Origin: Peribacillus acanthi
GTDB taxonomy: Bacteria; Bacillota; Bacilli; Bacillales; DSM-1321
DNA length: 64,000 nt
Direction: 5' to 3'
NCBI RefSeq assembly: GCF_003073175.1
Contig: NZ_QBBX01000004.1
Span: 16,375 to 80,374, forward strand
In this document: piece by piece, positions 57,187 to 64,000 of the stretch
Position numbering within the stretch: position 1 is the first letter of the stretch
Layout: each line of letters begins with the position of its first letter
Program-made: the position numbers and the translations under genes
The notes under the pieces: generated by a model
Databases searched by the model: none
The model's input: the letters and a program-made list of their open reading frames with translations, nothing else
What the model was told of the DNA's origin: nothing

Positions 57187-57498
57187 TTATACTTGCATTC
57201 TCATAATCTCTTGATATGCTTCGACAACTTTATTCCGAATTTCCATCGTTGTTTGAAGTGTGATGCTAGCTTTTTGGGATGTTATCATGACCGTATGTAA
57301 ATCAACATTTTCCCCTCTAATCATCCGTTCTGTTACTTTATCAGATTGAATTTGCGCATCATTCACTTTATTAATTGAATCCTTTAATACGGACGCAAAT
57401 TTCGTTTGAGCTTCGTATGGTGTAGGTGTAGAACTAGAAGACTTGCTCAAATTATTTACAAATACACCTGTTATAGGTGAAATTCCATTTCCTAGCAT
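57187..57498 (-). CDS. fliE: Flagellar hook-basal body protein FliE
   Basis: FliE links the MS ring to the rod. The 103-residue product has the family stretch QTKFASVLKDSINKVNDAQI and a C-terminal helix ITLQTTMEIRNKVVEAYQEI ending MRMQV. It lies between flgC and fliF with short gaps, as in B. subtilis. Confidence 0.95.
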   Translation of the reverse strand: MLGNGISPITGVFVNNLSKSSSSTPTPYEAQTKFASVLKDSINKVNDAQIQSDKVTERMIRGENVDLHTVMITSQKASITLQTTMEIRNKVVEAYQEIMRMQV

Positions 57499-57512
57499 AA
57501 AAATACTCCTAT

Positions 57513-57971
57513 CTATTTACCAATTTCTAGAGCTTTCATCATCATACCCTTTGAAGCGTTGAAGACAGTAACATTTGCCTCATATGAACGGGTGGCACTC
57601 ATCAAATCAACCATCTCTCTCAAGGGATCCACATTTGGCATTGCCACATAACCATCAGTATTGGCATCTGGATGTTCAGGATCATATACCATTTTAAATG
57701 GAGTTTGATCTTCGATAATTTTACTGACCTTCATACCTTGTCCTACCGATTGTTTCCCACCTGTACCCATCGCAATATTCAAAAAGTTTGAAAAATGACT
57801 ATCCTTAGGTTCTAAGACTACCATCTTCCTCTTATAAGGTTGCCATTCCCCGTTTACTAGTTTACCTCTTGTAGAATCGACATTTGCCATATTGGATGAG
57901 ATAACATCCATTCTTAGCCTCTGAGCAGTAAGGGCGGAAGCGGTGGTGTTCATGCTATGAAACATAGTCAT
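57513..57971 (-). CDS. flgC: Flagellar basal-body rod protein FlgC
   Basis: FlgC is a proximal rod subunit. The 152-residue product starts with TASALTAQRLRMDVISSNMA and NVDSTRGK and ends YEANVTVFNASKGMMMKALE, the paired helices that pack the rod. It begins 2 bases after the flgB stop. Confidence 0.96.
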   Translation of the reverse strand: MTMFHSMNTTASALTAQRLRMDVISSNMANVDSTRGKLVNGEWQPYKRKMVVLEPKDSHFSNFLNIAMGTGGKQSVGQGMKVSKIIEDQTPFKMVYDPEHPDANTDGYVAMPNVDPLREMVDLMSATRSYEANVTVFNASKGMMMKALEIGK

Positions 57972-57973
57972 TT

Positions 57974-58363
57974 TTATTTGCCTCCTCTAATCACGGTCTT
58001 TAGCGACTCAAATTTCCCACTTATACGATCAGTTACAGCATTATAGTAGATTTGATTTGTAGCCAAATCACTCATTTCTTTATCGACATCGACACTGTTA
58101 CCGTTGTGGTTATACGAAGCACTCCTATTGATAGTAATCATCGGAGAAGCATTTTTAGTTTGGAACTCAAAATGTCTTTGGTTGGTCCTTTTTGCTTTAA
58201 TGCTTGATAGTTGTTCTTCAAACAGTTTCCCAAACTGAACATCCTTGGCTTTATAATTAGGTGTATCAGCATTTGATATATTTTGTGAAATAACTTTTTG
58301 TTTTAGTGATGAATAATCTAGAGCTCTCTCCAAACTAGAGATGGAGGATGAAAATAATGTCAT
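57974..58363 (-). CDS. flgB: Flagellar basal-body rod protein FlgB
   Basis: FlgB is a proximal rod subunit and the first gene of the fla/che operon. The 129-residue length is the usual one in Bacillus. It has ALDYSSLKQKVISQNISNAD and the NADTPNYKAKDVQF motif, and ends TDRISGKFESLKTVIRGGK. The 480-base gap upstream is where the operon promoter(s) must lie. Confidence 0.96.
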   Translation of the reverse strand: MTLFSSSISSLERALDYSSLKQKVISQNISNADTPNYKAKDVQFGKLFEEQLSSIKAKRTNQRHFEFQTKNASPMITINRSASYNHNGNSVDVDKEMSDLATNQIYYNAVTDRISGKFESLKTVIRGGK

Positions 58364-58792
58364 AAATTGTCACCTATAATTCCATAAAATTCTTCAATTG
58401 TAGAATAAAGATAAAATCCACTAACTTAATAACTATTGTAATGAATTACAGTACCAATGTCTATGTGTCTTGGAGGTTTTAAGCTATGCATATTTTACTA
58501 TTTTTAAGAAAATTGTCGAAAAAAAGACAAATTTATAGGTATAAAGTTACATTACTCGTTAATATGATGTTACAAATATTATTAAAATATTTCAAAAACC
58601 GACATTATTATCATACTGAATGTTTCAAAAATTGTACGCATACTATTTTCCTATTTAACAAAATTACATAAATATACCAACTTTTCTTATTCTAAAAATA
58701 TTAATTATTGCTTTTTTAAGGTTCCATATTAGAAACTTGGATTAGGACACTCTGTCGACTTACTTCTTGTTGCCAATAGATCCTTTTAAAAA
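58364..58792 (-). promoter_or_regulatory. AT-rich regulatory gap upstream of flgB
   Basis: This 430-base, very AT-rich stretch is between the codY terminator and flgB and must hold the fla/che promoter. Several candidate SigA pairs exist (for example TTGGTA-N17-TAAATA near 58680), but none is decisive. I found no clean SigD-type (TAAA-N15-GCCGATAT) sequence. A CodY-box-like site (58500-58514) and a TGTAAT-GA-ATTACA palindrome (58437-58450) lie here. A plus-strand 61-codon frame (58486-58671) with a good ribosome site is also present but is not called as a gene. Confidence 0.5.
58500..58514 (-). promoter_or_regulatory. CodY-box-like sequence upstream of flgB
   Basis: The minus strand reads AATTTTCTTAAAAAT, two mismatches from the CodY consensus AATTTTCWGAAAATT. 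It lies about 140 bases upstream of flgB and downstream of codY itself. CodY is known to repress the B. subtilis fla/che promoter. In AT-rich sequence such matches can arise by chance. Confidence 0.4.
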
Positions 58793-58838
58793 TAAAAAAA
58801 AGACGTAAGTGGGATCTCTCTTACCCAATTACGTCTTT
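58793..58838 (-). terminator. Intrinsic terminator after codY
   Basis: A long stem (AAAGACGTAA/TTACGTCTTT plus TGGG/CCCA, loop about 10) is followed by TTTTTTATTTTT on the minus strand, 9 bases after the codY stop. Confidence 0.92.
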
Positions 58839-58846
58839 CTCATTTA

Positions 58847-59626
58847 TTAATGATTCTTTAATTTTTCTAGTTCAAATAGGAATTTATCATTCAATACCTT
58901 AATGTAAGTACCTTTCATTCCAAGAGAGCGGGATTCGATTACTCCAGCGCTTTCTAGCTTACGAAGTGCATTTACGATTACAGAACGAGTAATTCCAACT
59001 CTGTCAGCAATTTTAGATGCTACAAGAAGTCCTTCATTACCTTTTAACTCTTCAAAAATATGTTCGATTGCTTCAAGTTCGCTATATGACAAAGAACTAA
59101 TTGCCATTTGGACAACAGCTTTGCTTCTTGCTTCCTCTTCAATCTCTTCCGCTTTCTCGCGTAGGATCTCCATACCTACTACAGTTGCACCATATTCAGC
59201 TAAGATTAAATCATCATCATGGAACATTTCTTCCAATCTTGCCAAAATCAAAGTACCAAGTCTTTCTCCACCACCAATGATTGGAACGATTGTTGTAAAA
59301 CCACTCTTGAATAGTTCTTTATTTTCTACTGGGAAAGCTGTGTACTCACTTTCAACATCCAAGTTCGAAGAAGTTTCTTGGATATTGAACAGGTTTTTAG
59401 TATAGCCTTCAGGGAACTGACGATCTTCTAGCATTTTCTTCATACGCTCATTTTCAATCTGTTGATTGATAGCAAAACCAAGGAGCTTCCCTCTTCTACT
59501 AACGACGAATACGTTGGATTCAATTACATCACTTAAGCTTTGGGACATCTCCTTAAAGTTTACAGGTTTTCCAGCTGCGTTTTGTAGCATGGAATTAATC
59601 TTTCTAGTTTTAGCAAGCAAATTCAT
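58847..59626 (-). CDS. codY: GTP-sensing transcriptional repressor CodY
   Basis: CodY senses GTP and branched-chain amino acids and represses genes for nutrient scavenging, motility and other stationary-phase functions. The 259-residue product has an N-terminal GAF domain (about 1-155) beginning [21 protein letters not shown] long linker helix ([20 protein letters not shown]) leads to a winged helix-turn-helix with [20 protein letters not shown]. The ATG has AGGAGGAAA upstream. It closes the xerC-hslVU operon. Confidence 0.97.
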   Translation of the reverse strand: MNLLAKTRKINSMLQNAAGKPVNFKEMSQSLSDVIESNVFVVSRRGKLLGFAINQQIENERMKKMLEDRQFPEGYTKNLFNIQETSSNLDVESEYTAFPVENKELFKSGFTTIVPIIGGGERLGTLILARLEEMFHDDDLILAEYGATVVGMEILREKAEEIEEEARSKAVVQMAISSLSYSELEAIEHIFEELKGNEGLLVASKIADRVGITRSVIVNALRKLESAGVIESRSLGMKGTYIKVLNDKFLFELEKLKNH

Positions 59627-59771
59627 GGGTTACATTTCCTCCTGTATATAGCCAATATTTCATTAGTTATTATAAATTGAGTGCTCGATTTATTACGACA
59701 ATTTCTATGATTAAAGAGGTCATCCAATACATAAATACCCTATTTGAAATCCTTAAAACAAAGGAAGTCTA

Positions 59772-61181
59772 TTATAGAATGAATTGACTTAAGTCTTTGT
59801 TTCTCGAAATCGTACCAAGCTTCTCTTCAACATATTGTGGAGTTATCACAATTTTTTCCATTGTTATATCAGGTGCTTCAAAAGATAAATCTTCCAAAAG
59901 ACGTTCCATAATAGTATGCAGACGTCGAGCCCCAATATTATCCGTATTTTGATTTACTTCAAATGCAACTTCGGCAATCTTACGAATAGCATCGTCAGAA
60001 AATTCTATTTGTATACCTTCTGTTTCTAATAAAGCTGAATATTGTTTCAACAATGCATTATCTGGCTCATGAAGAATTCTTTCAAAATCTTCTACAGTTA
60101 ATTTTTTCAATTCTACCCTAATCGGGAATCTTCCTTGTAACTCTGGAATCAAGTCAGATGGTTTTGCCATATGGAAGGCTCCAGCTGCTATGAATAAAAT
60201 ATAATCAGTCTTGATGGAACCGTATTTAGTCACTACAGTCGACCCTTCGACTACAGGTAAAATGTCTCTTTGGACACCTTCGCGTGATACGTCTGCCGAT
60301 GAGCCACCTGACTGTTTACTAGCAATTTTATCAATTTCGTCAATAAAGATAATTCCAGACTGTTCTGCTCTAAATACCGCTTCTTGTGTTACCTCATCCA
60401 TATCAATCAATTTGGCAGCTTCTTCATTGGTTAGGACTTTTCTTGCATCAGAAACTTTAAGCTTTCTTTTCTTTTTCTTTTTCGGCATTAAACTTCCAAG
60501 AGCATCTTGCATATTCATGCCCATCTGTTCCATTCCAGACCCTTGAAGCATATCAAACATAGAAGCGGGCTGTTCCTCGACCTCGACAGTCACATATTCA
60601 TTTTCAAGCTGTCCTGCAAATAATTTCTTCTCCACAGCACTTCTTCTCTCGAATAGGTTAGCGTCCTCTGTTGATTGTGTTTCATCTTCTTGACCTGAGT
60701 TATTTCCACCAAAAAACATCTCTAATGGATTCTTGAAATTAGTTGCTTTCTTCATAGAAGGAACTAGTAGCTCGACTAATCTTCTATTAGCATTTTGTTC
60801 AGCAAGTTCTTTAACGGCCTGCATTTTTTCTTCTTTTACGATTCGAATCGATGTTTCTACTAAATCACGTACCATCGATTCTACATCACGACCAACATAT
60901 CCTACTTCAGTAAATTTTGTTGCTTCTACTTTAACAAATGGTGCGCCAACAAGTTTTGCCATTCTTCTTGCAATCTCTGTTTTCCCAACCCCTGTTGGAC
61001 CAATCATTAGGATATTCTTTGGTACAACTTCATCACGAAGCTTTTCATTTAGCAAATTACGACGATATCGATTTCTTAAAGCAATAGCAACTGCTCTTTT
61101 TGCATCTTTTTGGCCAACTATGTATTGATCTAATTTTTCAACTACCTGACGGGGAGTTAAATCATTACGTTTATCCTTCAT
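59772..61181 (-). CDS. hslU: ATP-dependent unfoldase HslU (ClpY)
   Basis: HslU unfolds substrates for HslV. The 469-residue AAA+ protein has Walker [18 protein letters not shown], the I-domain (about 105-240) with a Lys-rich patch [12 protein letters not shown], Walker [13 protein letters not shown], a sensor region [10 protein letters not shown], and the C-terminal DLSQFIL tail that opens the HslV pore. The ATG at 61181 has AAGGAG seven bases upstream. Confidence 0.97.
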   Translation of the reverse strand: MKDKRNDLTPRQVVEKLDQYIVGQKDAKRAVAIALRNRYRRNLLNEKLRDEVVPKNILMIGPTGVGKTEIARRMAKLVGAPFVKVEATKFTEVGYVGRDVESMVRDLVETSIRIVKEEKMQAVKELAEQNANRRLVELLVPSMKKATNFKNPLEMFFGGNNSGQEDETQSTEDANLFERRSAVEKKLFAGQLENEYVTVEVEEQPASMFDMLQGSGMEQMGMNMQDALGSLMPKKKKKRKLKVSDARKVLTNEEAAKLIDMDEVTQEAVFRAEQSGIIFIDEIDKIASKQSGGSSADVSREGVQRDILPVVEGSTVVTKYGSIKTDYILFIAAGAFHMAKPSDLIPELQGRFPIRVELKKLTVEDFERILHEPDNALLKQYSALLETEGIQIEFSDDAIRKIAEVAFEVNQNTDNIGARRLHTIMERLLEDLSFEAPDITMEKIVITPQYVEEKLGTISRNKDLSQFIL

Positions 61182-61197
61182 AGTCCCACTCCTTGTT

Positions 61198-61740
61198 TTA
61201 TAGTTCTTCAACTATAATATTGGAATTTGTATAAACGCATATCTCTGCAGCAATTTCTAGCGCTGCTTCAGCAATTTGACGGGCATTCAAGTGTTCACCA
61301 GAGTATCGTTTCAGTGCTCTACCTGCAGATAATGCATAATGTCCTCCTGAACCGATAGCTAAAATACCGTCATCTGGTTCAATCACTTCTCCGGTACCTG
61401 AAATAAGAAGTAAATGTTCAGAATCCATTACAATCAACATCGCTTCAAGCTGCCTTAAAACCTTGTCGCTTCTCCATTGCTTTGCCAACTCAACTGCAGA
61501 ACGCTGTAAATTGCCATTGAACTCTTCCAATTTACCTTCAAACATCTCAAACAACGTAAAAGCATCAGCTACAGATCCAGCAAAACCCGCTAATACTTTT
61601 CCATTAAATAGCCTACGTACTTTACGGGCAGTGTGCTTCATGACAACAGCATTTCCGAATGTTACTTGACCATCTCCAGACATCGCACATTGTCCATTGT
61701 GCCTAACAGCAAATATTGTAGTAGCATGAAAGTTTCCCAT
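61198..61740 (-). CDS. hslV: ATP-dependent protease subunit HslV (ClpQ)
   Basis: HslV is the proteasome-like peptidase of the HslUV complex. The 180-residue N-terminal-nucleophile hydrolase reads [20 protein letters not shown] at the start and has [33 protein letters not shown] and [16 protein letters not shown]. Position 2 is Gly, not the Ser of B. subtilis ClpQ; the canonical TTI nucleophile motif starts at residue 7. Which residue is exposed after processing is uncertain. Confidence 0.95.
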   Translation of the reverse strand: MGNFHATTIFAVRHNGQCAMSGDGQVTFGNAVVMKHTARKVRRLFNGKVLAGFAGSVADAFTLFEMFEGKLEEFNGNLQRSAVELAKQWRSDKVLRQLEAMLIVMDSEHLLLISGTGEVIEPDDGILAIGSGGHYALSAGRALKRYSGEHLNARQIAEAALEIAAEICVYTNSNIIVEEL

Positions 61741-61760
61741 TGATTTCTCCTTTTTTAGGA

Positions 61761-62663
61761 TTACGCTCGTGGATGAGCAGAATTATACACTTTCTTTAGC
61801 TGCTCTTTTGTTACATGGGTATATATTTGAGTAGATGATATTTCTGAGTGTCCCAGCAACTCTTGTACAGAACGTAAATCCGCACCGTTATTTAATAAAT
61901 GGGTGGCAAAAGTATGACGTAAAACATGGGGGTGGATTTTCCCTTTTACTGAAGCAGTCTCAATCAAGGTACTTAGGACAAACCTGACTCCTCTTGAGGT
62001 CAATGGTGCTCCCCGAAAATTTACGAATAACTTACCATGATCAGCATCCAGTTGCCCTACTAGTTTATTCCTTGCCACATTAATATAGTCCAACAAGGCT
62101 TTTTTTGCTTTGCTTCCAAAAGGGACGTACCGATCCTTTTTTCCCTTTCCGTGGACTAATACCGTTTCCAAAGAAAAATCCAGGTCTTTCAATTGAATTC
62201 CAGTGCATTCCCCGACTCGAATTCCAGTCGCATATAATAGCTCCAACAAGGCCAAATCTCTTTTCCCCAATTCACTAGAAGCATCTACACTATTAAAAAT
62301 AACTTCAATTTCTTCTTCATATAAAAATTTGGGGAGTTTGTGATCTTTTTTGGGAAGCGAAACGGACTGAAACGGATTTTCGTTTGAAAGTTTTTCCCTC
62401 ATTAAAAATTTATAAAAACTTCTTAGACAGGAGGTTTTACGGGAAATTGATCGTTTTGCTAATTGTTTATCGTAAAGATGTGTTAAGTACAATCGAGCAT
62501 CAAAATAAGAAACCGTATGTAATCCATTTATACCTTGTTCATTCATGAACAAAAGGAATTCACTAATGTCACGTTGGTAATGTTCTATCGTATATTTTGA
62601 ATAGTTCTTTTCGAGTTGTAAATATTCTAAAAAGGATTGTAACGAATTATTCACATTTTCCAT
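61761..62663 (-). CDS. xerC: Tyrosine recombinase XerC (CodV)
   Basis: XerC, with XerD, resolves chromosome dimers at dif. The 300-residue protein has an N-terminal SAM-like DNA-binding domain (about 1-95) and a catalytic domain with the first Arg in [30 protein letters not shown] (His and Arg), [15 protein letters not shown] (His and nucleophile Tyr) complete the set. In B. subtilis the gene is codV. It has a GAGGTGATT ribosome site next to a hairpin after trmFO. Confidence 0.95.
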   Translation of the reverse strand: MENVNNSLQSFLEYLQLEKNYSKYTIEHYQRDISEFLLFMNEQGINGLHTVSYFDARLYLTHLYDKQLAKRSISRKTSCLRSFYKFLMREKLSNENPFQSVSLPKKDHKLPKFLYEEEIEVIFNSVDASSELGKRDLALLELLYATGIRVGECTGIQLKDLDFSLETVLVHGKGKKDRYVPFGSKAKKALLDYINVARNKLVGQLDADHGKLFVNFRGAPLTSRGVRFVLSTLIETASVKGKIHPHVLRHTFATHLLNNGADLRSVQELLGHSEISSTQIYTHVTKEQLKKVYNSAHPRA

Positions 62664-62675
62664 TCAATCACCTCA

Positions 62676-62715
62676 CAAGGGCTACTAAATAGTAACACAC
62701 TACAAGTAGCCCTTG
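62676..62715 (-). promoter_or_regulatory. Hairpin between trmFO and xerC
   Basis: CAAGGGCTACT and AGTAGCCCTTG are perfect 11-bp complements with an 18-base loop. The 3' arm is followed not by a T-run but by GTGAGGTGATTG, the xerC ribosome site. It may be a weak terminator or an mRNA processing or translation element. Confidence 0.6.
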
Positions 62716-62724
62716 CAAATGATT

Positions 62725-64000
62725 TTACATATTTTTCACAAAGTTCTGAATTGTTTCTAACGCTCTGTTTGCATGCATTTCATAACGTTCTTTTTTACTT
62801 TTAATTTTCACTGGAAGTTCAGGGAACAAACCGAAATTCGCATTCATAGGTTGGAAATTCTTTGCGCTAGTTGTCGTAATATATCTTGCCATGCTGCCCA
62901 TAGAGGTTTCAGCTGGGAAAACTAGTAGCTCTTGTCCCATTGACAGACGAGCAGCATTGATACCCGCAATCAAACCAGAGGCAGCAGACTCTACATACCC
63001 TTCTACTCCAGTCATTTGACCTGCAAAGAACAAGTCTTTACGATTTTTGAATTGATAAGTAGGTTCAAGAACTTTTGGCGAATTGATGAATGTATTTCTA
63101 TGCATTACACCATATCTAATGATTTCTGCATTTTCTAAACCTGGTATCAATTGAATGACTTCTTTTTGTGGCCCCCATTTCAAATGAGTTTGGAATCCAA
63201 CGATGTTATAAAGAGTACCTGCCGCATCATCTTGACGTAGCTGAACAACAGCATATGGTCTTTTTCCTGTACGAGGGTCTTCTAATCCTACAGGCTTTAA
63301 TGGACCAAATAACATCGTTTTCTTTCCGCGAGTCCCCATGACCTCTATAGGCATACACCCTTCAAAGAAAATTTCCTTTTCAAATTCCTTTAAAGGGACT
63401 GTTTCTGCAGAAATTAAAGCCTCATAAAAGCGATCAAATTCCTCTTCTGTCATTGGACAGTTCAAGTACGCTGCTTCCCCTTTATCATAGCGAGACTTTA
63501 AGTAAACCTTGTCCATATTGATGCTTTCCTTTTCGATAATAGGAGCTGCAGCATCATAAAAATATAGGTATTCCTCACCCGTTAAAGCTTTAAGCTTCTC
63601 TGATAAAGAAGGACTAGTTAATGGGCCTGTAGCAATTACAGTTGGACCTTCTGGTATTTCTGTAATTTCCTCATGTATAACAGTTACGTTAGGATGATTT
63701 TTTACCATTTCTGTCACACGACCAGCGAATTCGTGTCGATCGACGGCCAACGCACCACCAGCTGGAACGGCACATGCATCCGCAGATGAAATGATGATAG
63801 AATCCAAACGTCTCATTTCTTCTTTTAATACCCCTACTGCGTTAGTTAAAGTGTTCGCTCTTAAAGAGTTACTACAAACAAGTTCAGCAAATTTATCTGT
63901 ATGATGTGCTGGTGTTTGGCGAACCGGTCTCATTTCATATAAATTGACTTTTACTCCTCTTTGAGCAATTTGCCACGCTGCTTCACTACCGGCCAAACCT
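62725..64000 (-). CDS. trmFO: tRNA (uracil-54-C5)-methyltransferase, folate- and FAD-dependent TrmFO (5' end outside window)
   Basis: TrmFO methylates U54 of tRNA using methylenetetrahydrofolate and FADH2. The visible 424 codons begin inside the FAD-binding loop ([16 protein letters not shown]) and continue with [40 protein letters not shown] and [19 protein letters not shown]. About 10 N-terminal residues lie beyond the window edge. The protein ends normally with [12 protein letters not shown]. Confidence 0.96.
   Translation of the reverse strand, partial: GLAGSEAAWQIAQRGVKVNLYEMRPVRQTPAHHTDKFAELVCSNSLRANTLTNAVGVLKEEMRRLDSIIISSADACAVPAGGALAVDRHEFAGRVTEMVKNHPNVTVIHEEITEIPEGPTVIATGPLTSPSLSEKLKALTGEEYLYFYDAAAPIIEKESINMDKVYLKSRYDKGEAAYLNCPMTEEEFDRFYEALISAETVPLKEFEKEIFFEGCMPIEVMGTRGKKTMLFGPLKPVGLEDPRTGKRPYAVVQLRQDDAAGTLYNIVGFQTHLKWGPQKEVIQLIPGLENAEIIRYGVMHRNTFINSPKVLEPTYQFKNRKDLFFAGQMTGVEGYVESAASGLIAGINAARLSMGQELLVFPAETSMGSMARYITTTSAKNFQPMNANFGLFPELPVKIKSKKERYEMHANRALETIQNFVKNM

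Noticed and set aside
58364..58792. SigD-dependent promoter for the fla/che operon.
   Set aside because: I looked for TAAA-N14/16-GCCGATAT. The nearest candidate (TAAA then TTCGACAA) has spacing of only 11 bases, so it is not convincing.
62676..62715. Clear intrinsic terminator after trmFO.
   Set aside because: The 11-bp stem is good, but no T-run follows; the sequence runs directly into the xerC ribosome site, so it is listed as a hairpin only.

Overview
The window is a 64 kb stretch of a low-GC, endospore-forming Firmicute, almost certainly a member of the Bacillaceae. The product sequences and gene order follow the dpaA-to-trmFO segment of the Bacillus subtilis chromosome, read here in reverse. 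Every gene I support lies on the minus strand, so transcription runs from high to low coordinates. I see no rRNA or tRNA gene, transposase, prophage or CRISPR array.

In transcription order: (1) 64000-58847 holds trmFO (5' end cut by the window edge), xerC/codV, hslV, hslU and codY, closed by a terminator. (2) An AT-rich regulatory gap (58364-58792) leads into the fla/che operon, about 27 kb: flgB-flgC-fliE-fliF-fliG-fliH-fliI-fliJ-ylxF-fliK-flgD-(TIGR02530 gene)-flgE-swrD-fliL-fliM-fliY-cheY-fliO-fliP-fliQ-fliR-flhB-flhA-flhF-flhG-cheB-cheA-cheW-cheC-cheD-orf108. (3) A hairpin with a T-run follows orf108; then come sigD, fapA, an unrecognised 101-aa gene and a swrB/ylxL-like gene. (4) rpsB-tsf, pyrH-frr, uppS-cdsA-dxr-rseP, proS and polC follow, separated by several intrinsic terminators. 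(5) The rimP-nusA-rnpM-ylxQ-infB-ylxP-rbfA translation operon ends in a terminator, followed by truB-ribF, rpsO and pnp. (6) At the low end are sporulation-linked and processing genes: ylxY, mlpA, ymxH and the first 51 codons of dpaA, which has a good SigK-type promoter.

The genes combine three programmes: flagellar motility and chemotaxis (secretion apparatus, basal body, hook, switch, CheA/B/C/D/W/Y and SigD); core translation, RNA decay and envelope or isoprenoid synthesis; and nutritional and sporulation control (CodY, dipicolinate synthesis, YlxY).

No wholly new multi-gene system stands out. The points most worth a second look are an A11 homopolymer near the start of fliH that could phase-vary, a terminator separating sigD from the rest of fla/che, a CodY-box-like site upstream of flgB, uncharacterised small genes around sigD, three kinds of structured intergenic repeat, a deacetylase-fold protein lacking its catalytic aspartates, and swrD starting at TTG with no Shine-Dalgarno sequence just behind a hairpin. 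Start codons were chosen by Shine-Dalgarno spacing and remembered homologue N-termini. Family names come from recognition of the protein sequences; no database search was run.
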